Origin: Candidatus Pseudobacter hemicellulosilyticus
GTDB taxonomy: Bacteria > Bacteroidota > Bacteroidia > Chitinophagales > Chitinophagaceae
Assembly: GCA_029202545.1 (NCBI GenBank)
Contig: CP119311.1
Span: forward strand, 4,774,001-4,838,000
DNA: 64,000 bases
Reading direction: 5' to 3'
The notes under the pieces were generated by a model, which was not told where the DNA came from, searched no databases, and saw nothing but the letters and a program-made list of their open reading frames with translations. The translations under genes were made by a program, and so were the position numbers. Numbering within the stretch: the first letter of the stretch is position 1; every line of letters begins with the position of its first letter. Positions 7,353-15,202 of this stretch are shown here, piece after piece.

Positions 7353-10300
7353 ATGCAATTTATGCAAAAAACTGCAAATGGCTTCCGGTACGATTGCCCT
7401 TGCCTGTATGTCCTTTTCCGATCCCAGGTTGCGCCTGGCGCCCAGACTGCCAGGCGCACAACCAATGGGAGGAGCGGCTTGCACAGGCCATTGTCCCGGT
7501 ACGCCGCCCAAACATTGCTTGTTATGAAAATGCTCAGCATCTTACTGTTCACCGCTTCAATGGCTGTCTCTGCAAGACCGGCAGCCCAGACCATTACGCT
7601 TTCTGCCAAGAAAATGCCGCTGAAAGCCGTTTTCCAGGCCGTGGAAAAACAGACGGGCTATTTCGTCTTCGGCAACCGTGCTGTCTGGGACAATACCCAG
7701 CCTGTCACCCTTTCCGTTACCAATATGCAGCTGGACGCCTTTCTCGGTTCCGTACTGCCCGGACAGGGACTGTCCTACAGGATTGACGGAAAGACTATTT
7801 CCCTCTTCTTCCAACGGATCACGATGGCTGAAAAGGAGGCGCCCATGATCAAGCTATTCCGTTCAATAACCAACCAGACGGGATACCAGTTTCAATTCAA
7901 TGAAGAAGAACTGGCGCATGCAAAACCAGTCAGTATCAATATAAAGGAGGCAACACTGGAGGAAGCCCTGCAAAAATGCTTTGAAGGACAACTGCTGACC
8001 TATACTATCAGGGATAAGAACATTGTGGTCCGGCAGAAACCGCTGGAACTGCTGCACCTCATGGCTGTTCCCCCGGTGGATGTCAGGGGCAAAGTGACTG
8101 ATAACGATGGAAAACCATTACCCGGCGCCAATATTAAAATAAAGGGCTCCACCCTTGGCACTTCAACAGACTCGCTCGGTGAATTCCGGATCTCCGTTCC
8201 GGATGAAAACAGGGTCCTTGTGTTCAGTTATATCGGCTATGACTCCCTGGAAGTGGAAGTGAAGAACCAGCGGATCATCAATGCCGTTTTACGGCTGCGC
8301 CCACCGGATATGGGCGAAGTGGTGGTAGTAGGCTATGGCAGGCAGAAGAAACTGACCACAGTGGGTGCGCAAAGCTCCATTGTAGTGGAAGATCTGAAAC
8401 AGCCCGTAGCCAATATGAGCAATGTGGTAGCCGGCATGGTAGCCGGTGTGATCGGCGTTCAGCGAAGCGGTGAACCCGGTTACGATAATTCGGAGATCTA
8501 TATCAGGGGCATCTCTACTTTCACCGGCAGCTCACCGCTGGTATTGGTGGATGGAGTGGAAAGATCCTTCAATAACATAGACCCTGAAGACATTGCAAGC
8601 TTCAGCATCCTGAAAGATGCTTCTGCAACCGCTGTATATGGCGTCAGGGGCGCCAATGGCGTGATCCTGATCCAGACCAAAAAAGGAAAAAGCAGCAAAC
8701 CCATCATCAACATGCAGGTAGACCAGGGGCTTACTGAATTCACCAGGCTGCCGAAGTTTGCCGACGGGGTCACTTATATGCAGATCTCAAATGAAGCTTA
8801 CCGGAACAGCAATCCCAATGACACCAGCCTGCGGTATTCACTGGACAGAATAGCCAAAACTGCCAGCGGCTCGGATCCGGAGCTTTATCCCAACGTGAAC
8901 TGGTTTGATGAGATCTTCAATCAATATGGATTCAACCAGCGGGCCAGGGTCAATGTGAACGGAGGCTCCGAAAAAGCTCAATATTATCTGTCGCTCGGTT
9001 ATTACAATGAAAAGGGGATGTTCAAAACGGACGACCTGACGGATTACAATTCCTCTATGAAGTTTAACCGGTACAATTTTACATCTAACCTTACCCTGAA
9101 CGTCACCAAAAAAACAAAGGTGGAGTTTGGCGCATCCGGCTGGATCAGCAACGGTAATTACCCGGGGAAAAGCACAGCAGACATATTCAAGGCTGCCTAC
9201 GTGATGCCACCCATCATGATCCCGGTACGGTATTCGGACGGAAAACTTTCCCGCCCCAAGACTGCGGACATTTTAAATCCCTATACCCTGTTAACGCAAA
9301 CCGGTTATATAACCGAATTCAGGAGCCAGTTATGGAGCAATATCCGCGTAACACAGGAGCTTGACTTTTTATTGAAAGGGCTTTCCATGACGGGCATGTA
9401 TTCTTTTGATAATTACAATGCGCATACTATCAAAAGGATCAAAGACCCGGACGGCTTCATTGCCACTGAAAGGGATGCCAACGGCAAGCTGGTATATGAG
9501 CAAACCAAGATTGGCGATAGTTACCTGAGCTATGAACGGACCAACGGCGGATCGAGACAGTTTTACCTGGAATCAGCCATCAACTATCACCGGGAATTTG
9601 GAAAACATGATGTGACCGGAATGGTGCTGTACAACCAGAGTGATAAGGTGGACGCTTTCTCGGGCGACTTTAACAGCTCCATACCTTTCCGCTACGTAGG
9701 TATTGCCGGAAGGGCTACCTATGCCTTCGATAGTAAATACCTCGCCGAAGCAAATTTTGGTTACAACGGTTCAGAGACCTTTACGCCTGATAAGCAATTC
9801 GGTTTTTTCCCTTCCTTCGGGGTAGGATGGGTGGTTTCGGAAGAGCAATTCTTTGAGCCGGTCAGCAATGCCCTGTCCTTCTTTAAACTGCGGTTCTCCT
9901 ATGGCGAAGTAGGCAACAGCAATATTGGTGGAAGAAGGTTCGCCTATATCGGCACGGTTGCCAATGCGGGCAGCTATAGCTATGGCAGGAATAATACGGA
10001 TGCTACTATTAAAGGCAAAGAAATTGGCGATTATGCCGTAGACGTCACCTGGGAAAAAGCAGGCAAATACAACCTGGGTTTTGAATTCAAAACCTGGCGG
10101 GACGCTATTTCTCTCACGGTTGACCTGTTCAGGGAAAAAAGAACAGGCATATTCCGGTCCAGGGGTGATGTGCCGCGCATTGTAGGCATTAAAAACCTGC
10201 CCTACGCCAACCTCGGTGCAGTAGATAATAAAGGGATAGACGCCACGCTTGAAATAAACAAACGGGTAGGCAAAGATCTTACCCTGCGGTTCAGGGGTAA

Positions 10301-11042
10301 TTTCACCTGGACCCGGTCTAAAGTGATCAACGACGCCCAGGCCCCCTGGCCCTATCCCTGGCAGCAGCGGATCGGGCGTAGCCTGGGACAGCGTTTCGGG
10401 TATATTGCCATCGGCTTGTATGGATCGGAAAAAGAAGTGGAAACCAGTCCTTACCAGACAGGCATCAATAAGCCGGGGGATATACGGTATAAAGACCTGA
10501 ACGGCGACGGAAAGATTGACGGCTATGATAAGGCGCCTATCGGGTATGGCAGCATGCCGGAAATAGTGTATGGTTTTGGCCCTACCATTAATTACAAGAA
10601 CTGGTCTGTATCCGCCTGGTTCAAAGGGATCAGTCATGTGGATATCTCCCTCAGCGGTGATGGCTTCCGCCCCTTCAGCCTTGGCGGAGAGCGGGGTAAC
10701 CTCCTGGCCGAGGTCACCAATCGCTGGACCAAAGAGAACCCCAACCCGAATGCTTTCTATCCCCGGATCACTTACGGTAATGAGAATATGAATTTTGAAC
10801 AAAGCTCCTGGTGGACCAAGAACGGCGCCTTCCTGAGATTGCAGGTAGTTGAGCTGAACTACCAGCTGAAAAGGGACTGGCTCAAACGTATCGGGGTATC
10901 TTATCTCAACCTCTATCTTACAGGATACAACCTGGCCACCATCAGTGGTTTCAAATTATACGACGTAGAGCTGGGAGACGGCAGAGGCTCGGAATACCCT
11001 TTACTCAAGACCTATAACTTCGGTTTCCGGTTCACGTTTTAA
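7353..11042 (+). CDS. SusC/RagA TonB-dependent receptor with two tandem STN domains
   Basis: A 1229-residue outer-membrane receptor. It has a long leader typical of Chitinophagaceae (signal hydrophobic core about residues 55-73). STN domain 1 covers about 80-153 (ITLSAKKMPLKAVFQAVEKQTGY). STN domain 2 covers about 156-228 (KLFRSITNQTGYQFQF, then TLEEALQKCF). A carboxypeptidase-regulatory-like domain covers about 243-315, followed by the plug from about 318 (GEVVVVGYGRQKK) and a SusC-type barrel ending in YNFGFRFTF. It should import an oligomer together with the SusD lipoprotein, using TonB energy, and signal to FecR. Two STN modules in a row are unusual; most relatives have one. Confidence 0.95.
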   Translation: MQFMQKTANGFRYDCPCLYVLFRSQVAPGAQTARRTTNGRSGLHRPLSRYAAQTLLVMKMLSILLFTASMAVSARPAAQTITLSAKKMPLKAVFQAVEKQTGYFVFGNRAVWDNTQPVTLSVTNMQLDAFLGSVLPGQGLSYRIDGKTISLFFQRITMAEKEAPMIKLFRSITNQTGYQFQFNEEELAHAKPVSINIKEATLEEALQKCFEGQLLTYTIRDKNIVVRQKPLELLHLMAVPPVDVRGKVTDNDGKPLPGANIKIKGSTLGTSTDSLGEFRISVPDENRVLVFSYIGYDSLEVEVKNQRIINAVLRLRPPDMGEVVVVGYGRQKKLTTVGAQSSIVVEDLKQPVANMSNVVAGMVAGVIGVQRSGEPGYDNSEIYIRGISTFTGSSPLVLVDGVERSFNNIDPEDIASFSILKDASATAVYGVRGANGVILIQTKKGKSSKPIINMQVDQGLTEFTRLPKFADGVTYMQISNEAYRNSNPNDTSLRYSLDRIAKTASGSDPELYPNVNWFDEIFNQYGFNQRARVNVNGGSEKAQYYLSLGYYNEKGMFKTDDLTDYNSSMKFNRYNFTSNLTLNVTKKTKVEFGASGWISNGNYPGKSTADIFKAAYVMPPIMIPVRYSDGKLSRPKTADILNPYTLLTQTGYITEFRSQLWSNIRVTQELDFLLKGLSMTGMYSFDNYNAHTIKRIKDPDGFIATERDANGKLVYEQTKIGDSYLSYERTNGGSRQFYLESAINYHREFGKHDVTGMVLYNQSDKVDAFSGDFNSSIPFRYVGIAGRATYAFDSKYLAEANFGYNGSETFTPDKQFGFFPSFGVGWVVSEEQFFEPVSNALSFFKLRFSYGEVGNSNIGGRRFAYIGTVANAGSYSYGRNNTDATIKGKEIGDYAVDVTWEKAGKYNLGFEFKTWRDAISLTVDLFREKRTGIFRSRGDVPRIVGIKNLPYANLGAVDNKGIDATLEINKRVGKDLTLRFRGNFTWTRSKVINDAQAPWPYPWQQRIGRSLGQRFGYIAIGLYGSEKEVETSPYQTGINKPGDIRYKDLNGDGKIDGYDKAPIGYGSMPEIVYGFGPTINYKNWSVSAWFKGISHVDISLSGDGFRPFSLGGERGNLLAEVTNRWTKENPNPNAFYPRITYGNENMNFEQSSWWTKNGAFLRLQVVELNYQLKRDWLKRIGVSYLNLYLTGYNLATISGFKLYDVELGDGRGSEYPLLKTYNFGFRFTF

Positions 11043-11082
11043 GCAACTGCATGCATAGCTGCGGCAATTAAATTCAACAACA

Positions 11083-12879
11083 ATGACAGCATCACTTAAA
11101 TATAGTATCCTTCTTCTCTTAACGGGCAGTACGCTATGGCTGGCTTCCTGCAAGAAATACCTCGACCAGGTACCTGACGACCGGGAAACCATTGAAGAAG
11201 TATTCCGGAAAAAAGGGCCCACGGAAGCGTTCCTGGCTAATATTTACGGTTTTATCCCGGACGAATGGTATGCCACCGAGAGTACGCCCTGGGTAGGCAC
11301 CAGCGACGAGGCAGATCTTACCTGGTCCAAACTATCGGTCTACACCGTCAACTTAGGCAATCTCAGCCCTAACGGTACGCCTTTCAACAAATGGGACGGC
11401 TATTACGAGGCCATCAGGAGCGCCACCTATTTTATGAACCATATTGAAGGGAATGAAGAGATCCGCAACCTCAACGGGCAGCAGCTGATTGATCAGTATA
11501 AAGCCGAAGCGAGGTTCCTCAGGGCATTCTACTATTTCTGTGTCCTTCGTCAATACGGGCCGGTAGTACTGATGGGGGAAGACGAATTTGCCTCCGACGC
11601 GCCTGCCAGCGATTTCCAGTTGCCACGCAGCCCGTTTGACGCCTGTGTGAACTATATCGTCAGTGAACTGGACAAAGCCGCTGAAGTGCTGCCGGTGACA
11701 CCCCAGAGCAATGGCGATCTGAGTGATGTAGATTATGGAAGGGCGGTAAAAGGTATGGCGCTGGCCGTGAAGGCCCGCTTATTACTGTATGCGGCAAGTC
11801 CCCTGTATAATGGAAATACAGAAATGGCCGGGTTCAGGAACGCAGACGGCACGCCCCTGATAGCACAGACCTATGATGCCGAAAAATGGAAAAGAGCTGC
11901 CGATGCAGCCAGACAGGTCATAGACCTCAACCTGTATTCCTTGTATAAAGATGCTTCCGGTGATCCGGTGAAATCACTGGACGGTATCTATTTCCAGACC
12001 TGGAACGATGAGCAGATCTTTGTCCGCAAGGCAAATAACGTGGCGCAATGGGATGTGCATTGCATGCCCAGATCGGCCGGTGGCTGGTGCGGCATTGGCC
12101 CCACACAGGAAACCATAGATGCCTATTTTATGAAAGATGGGAAACTGCCGGCCGAATCATCCCTGTATTCAGAAACGGGCTTTACCAACGTAGGAGGGCA
12201 GCAGATCTACAACATGTATATCAACAGGGAACCCCGCTTTTACCATGGCGTTACCTACAATAACAGCATCTGGCGCGGAGGAAATATGACTGCCAATGCC
12301 GCCATCAGCTTTTTTAATTCAGGGACTAACGGGAAAAAAGGCCACGCCACGGACTATTCCAAAACTGGCTACCTGGTCCGGAAAAATGTAGGGCCTAATA
12401 CCAATATAGGCTCAAAAGGTAACGGCAAGAAACAGGACAGGCCTGTTATCCTGTTCCGGCTGGGAGAAGTATACCTGAACTATGCTGAAGCGCTCAATGA
12501 ATACAATCCCAATGATCCTGATATCCTGGTCTACCTCAACAGGATCCGGGAACGGGCAGGCATTCCCCAGTATGGCGCCGGCGCCGATCCATTGCCTGTT
12601 CCTGCGGGTCAAACTGAAATGCGCAGGTTGATCCATGCAGAAAGAAGGATAGAACTCGCCTATGAAGGACATCGCTGGTTTGATATCCGTCGGTGGAAGA
12701 TTGCCCCGCAGGTGATGGGGACCTTACATGGAATGGATGTGAACCAGGACGGAGACGCATTTTATAAAAGGGTGGAGACCGCCACGCCGCACCTCTTCCG
12801 GCCTTCCTTCTACTGGTGGCCCATCACCCAGTATGAAATGGACAGGGACAGGGCGCTTGTTCAAAACCCGGGTTATTAA
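11083..12879 (+). CDS. SusD/RagB outer-membrane lipoprotein
   Basis: A 598-residue surface lipoprotein that caps the SusC channel and binds the substrate. The N-terminus is a lipoprotein signal with lipobox LASC, followed by KKYLDQVP, typical of SusD. TPR-like SusD regions follow (AEARFLRAFYYFCVLRQYGPV, RLGEVYLNYAEALNEYNP, IELAYEGHRWFDIRRWK). It begins 40 bp after the SusC gene and ends 2 bp before the next lipoprotein gene, so the three are surely co-transcribed. The ligand cannot be read from the sequence. Confidence 0.95.
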   Translation: MTASLKYSILLLLTGSTLWLASCKKYLDQVPDDRETIEEVFRKKGPTEAFLANIYGFIPDEWYATESTPWVGTSDEADLTWSKLSVYTVNLGNLSPNGTPFNKWDGYYEAIRSATYFMNHIEGNEEIRNLNGQQLIDQYKAEARFLRAFYYFCVLRQYGPVVLMGEDEFASDAPASDFQLPRSPFDACVNYIVSELDKAAEVLPVTPQSNGDLSDVDYGRAVKGMALAVKARLLLYAASPLYNGNTEMAGFRNADGTPLIAQTYDAEKWKRAADAARQVIDLNLYSLYKDASGDPVKSLDGIYFQTWNDEQIFVRKANNVAQWDVHCMPRSAGGWCGIGPTQETIDAYFMKDGKLPAESSLYSETGFTNVGGQQIYNMYINREPRFYHGVTYNNSIWRGGNMTANAAISFFNSGTNGKKGHATDYSKTGYLVRKNVGPNTNIGSKGNGKKQDRPVILFRLGEVYLNYAEALNEYNPNDPDILVYLNRIRERAGIPQYGAGADPLPVPAGQTEMRRLIHAERRIELAYEGHRWFDIRRWKIAPQVMGTLHGMDVNQDGDAFYKRVETATPHLFRPSFYWWPITQYEMDRDRALVQNPGY

Positions 12880-12881
12880 AA

Positions 12882-13412
12882 ATGAAATTGCCTACAATGA
12901 AAAATATGCTGACAATCCGATTGCTGACAGGCATGTTCCTGCTGGCAACCCTGCTGGAAGCCTGTGAAACTGATATATACCTGCCTGAGCAGCCGCTGGC
13001 CTCCTTTATCCATGTCTACATGCCACAGGCTGTGAACGGGGTGGTAAAAAAGACAGTAAAATTATCTGGCGAACCACAAAGCATACCTTACGGGGCCAGC
13101 TATGGCGCACAGGAATATCCCACCGAAGACATACAGGTACAATTTGGGGTTAACGAAAATGCCATTGACAGTTTTAACAGGGCTAATAGCACGCAATATG
13201 CATTATTGCCGGCGCCGGCATTTACTATGACTGCCAACGCTATAATACCTAAAGGACAACTATGGACCGAGCCACTGGATATCCATATCAGTACTACAAT
13301 AAAAGAGATCGAGGCAGGTAAAACCTACCTGCTGCCGGTACGTATTGAAGCGAGTTCAGTGAAGATAAGTGAACAATTGCGCACCACCTGGTTCCTCATC
13401 AAAGTAGAGTAG
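12882..13412 (+). CDS. DUF1735-like lipoprotein of the first Sus locus
   Basis: A 176-residue lipoprotein with a signal peptide and lipobox LLEAC. The mature part resembles the N-terminal DUF1735/BT_3987-type beta-sandwich seen in surface glycan-binding proteins: a Val/Ile-rich strand pattern, FGVNENAIDSFN, NSTQYALLPAPAFT, IPKGQLWTEPLDIHI and a YLLPVRIE motif. It starts 2 bp after SusD. An internal ATG at 12897 is an alternative start. It is probably a surface-exposed binding partner of SusCD. The domain assignment is by pattern and less secure than that of its neighbours. Confidence 0.8.
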   Translation: MKLPTMKNMLTIRLLTGMFLLATLLEACETDIYLPEQPLASFIHVYMPQAVNGVVKKTVKLSGEPQSIPYGASYGAQEYPTEDIQVQFGVNENAIDSFNRANSTQYALLPAPAFTMTANAIIPKGQLWTEPLDIHISTTIKEIEAGKTYLLPVRIEASSVKISEQLRTTWFLIKVE

Positions 13413-13419
13413 ACGGGAT

Positions 13420-14352
13420 TTACTCCGGGTGGTCCTGCGGAGGATCATCCGGAGTTTCATTATCCTCCTCATCGGGATCAGTCTCCGTGATCAGCGCTGA
13501 CAGCGCCAGCAGCTCCTGCTGCTTGTAGCGGTTGCGGTCGTCATCAAAACATTTGCTGAATTCCTCCAGCAGGGTGCGGATCACCTGCTTGTTGCTGAGG
13601 GGTTTGAAATAGGCGGCTACAGGCGGCACATTGATCCTTTTGAAGTAATTGTCAATGTCCTTATGGGTAAATACCTGGCCGCTCATTGGGTCAATAAAGA
13701 ACTCTGTGCGGTACAGCGGGTTTTCCGTATGCCGGGTAAAGTCATAATCAGACCGGAAATAGCCCAGCACAAACTGCCGGGGAATATTGATAGCCCGGAC
13801 AGGCACATCCAGCAGCTCGCTGACAATCAGGTACAGGATACCGTTGGCAATGGCATTGCCGCGTTTGGCTTCCAGTTGTTTATTGATCAGGAATTCTTCC
13901 GGGTGCTGGTACCCGATCTCCGTGCCACGCAGGCTGTAGTAATTATAAAGAATACTGGTCAGCACATTTACCTGCTCCAGCGGGGTAAGATAGTTGTTCA
14001 GCTCCAGCCAGATATTGCGGCGCAGCTTTTCCACTTCCTGGTACACCTGTGCCGTCACCAGTTCGGGATACTGGAAGCGGGACACCAGCAGGGCGCCGGT
14101 CAGCAGGTCCTGGTGCAGGTTCCGGTTCCATTCCAGCGTTTCTTCGGTGAGGTCCCGGTAGTGCAGCCGGTGGATCAGCATTTCAATACGCTCCTGGATC
14201 TCTTCACTCACCGTATTCTCCCAAAGGTTCTCCAGGTTAGGAATAATGCCCTTGCCAAAATCAATGATACGTGTAGATACCACGTTGAAGACTTCTTCAT
14301 CGGGATCATCGATCAGGTGAAACAGGGCTGATATTTCTTTGTTTTCTTCCAT
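13420..14352 (-). CDS. SirB1/transglutaminase-like family protein
   Basis: A 310-residue cytoplasmic protein of the SirB1 (transglutaminase-like superfamily) type. The core (about residues 105-225) has LEQVNVLTSILYNYY, RGNAIANGILYLIVSELL and PRQFVLGYF, matching family positions. The N-terminal 100 residues form a helical region, and the C-terminus is very acidic (TDPDEEDNETPDD). It converges with the DUF1735-like gene with only 7 bp between stop codons and no terminator hairpin. Family function is unclear; SirB1 homologues lack proven enzymatic activity. Confidence 0.82.
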   Translation of the reverse strand: MEENKEISALFHLIDDPDEEVFNVVSTRIIDFGKGIIPNLENLWENTVSEEIQERIEMLIHRLHYRDLTEETLEWNRNLHQDLLTGALLVSRFQYPELVTAQVYQEVEKLRRNIWLELNNYLTPLEQVNVLTSILYNYYSLRGTEIGYQHPEEFLINKQLEAKRGNAIANGILYLIVSELLDVPVRAINIPRQFVLGYFRSDYDFTRHTENPLYRTEFFIDPMSGQVFTHKDIDNYFKRINVPPVAAYFKPLSNKQVIRTLLEEFSKCFDDDRNRYKQQELLALSALITETDPDEEDNETPDDPPQDHPE

Positions 14353-14568
14353 GGATTACCGGGTTGGCTGCGGAGGCTGCTGTCAGGAAGGTTGCCAGTC
14401 AAAAAGAAGATAACCTGCTCTCTGCACTATACAACACTTGTTTCGCTCAATTTCGGGTAAGTCCTGTTCACCAGCCAAAAATCTTTTCCACAAATTCACA
14501 ATGAGTAAAACATATCAAAAGTTTTGCCAGCGTGGAGCCGGCACTGGCAGCGCGTTACAGGAAGGCGC

Positions 14569-15117
14569 TTAGTTGTTGGCAAATTCTGCGCTGAAAGAGA
14601 TGTGCTGATCCAGCAGGCTTTGCAGCTCCTTACGTTCCTGTTCATCAGCAAGCGCCCGTTTAGGCAGGATAATGGCCTGGTGGGAACTGGAATAGAGGTA
14701 CCAGGCATCAGGAAGCTGGGCTACTTTGACCACAGCATTCCAGCCGAATTTGCTTTCCGCATTGCTGTCCCTGCTCACGATACCGGTGTCTGAGAATTGT
14801 ACTTCCCTGCGATCCAGGATATGCTTGTTGGCAGGAAGGGCCAGCAGCTGGTCCACCCGCTTGCGGACACTTCGCCGGACAAGGAATGGTATGAGCAGGA
14901 GCATAGTGGTGGCGACAAGTATAACAGCAATCATGGTGATGAGAGGAGATTTATCCTGGCTGGTATACAGGATGAGTCCAGCCATCACAAAAAGGTATAA
15001 GAGTACCTTCATATAATACCTGTTGCGGAATTTCCGCTTATCAGGAGAAGTCCAGTTGGTGTAATAGTTGTATTTGAAATAATCTTCTCTGGTAAGGTTG
15101 TACTGCAGGACTAACAT
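14569..15117 (-). CDS. YcxB-like family membrane protein
   Basis: A 182-residue protein with two membrane spans (about residues 36-55 and 60-81) followed by a cytoplasmic YcxB-like C-terminal domain (REVQFSDTGIVSRDSNAES, then FGWNAVVKVAQLPDAWYLY). The start is the ATG at 15117 (MLVLQYNLTREDYF). YcxB-domain proteins are widespread and uncharacterised. It lies between the SirB1-like gene (216 bp of gene-free sequence on that side) and topA. Confidence 0.85.
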   Translation of the reverse strand: MLVLQYNLTREDYFKYNYYTNWTSPDKRKFRNRYYMKVLLYLFVMAGLILYTSQDKSPLITMIAVILVATTMLLLIPFLVRRSVRKRVDQLLALPANKHILDRREVQFSDTGIVSRDSNAESKFGWNAVVKVAQLPDAWYLYSSSHQAIILPKRALADEQERKELQSLLDQHISFSAEFANN

Positions 15118-15153
15118 AGGGGGGTAATTGAGCCTGGAAGGGATAGGTTATAC

Positions 15154-15199
15154 AGTTTGCCGGCCGCTGTCCGGATAACGGGCAGCCAGCCGGCAAACT
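15154..15199 (-). terminator. Hairpin directly after topA
   Basis: A perfect 11-bp stem (15154-15164 with 15189-15199) with a 24-nt loop lies just after the topA stop codon. It has no T tract on the topA side, so it may work as a Rho-dependent or 3'-end stabilising structure. Confidence 0.5.
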
Positions 15200-15202
15200 A
15201 TT

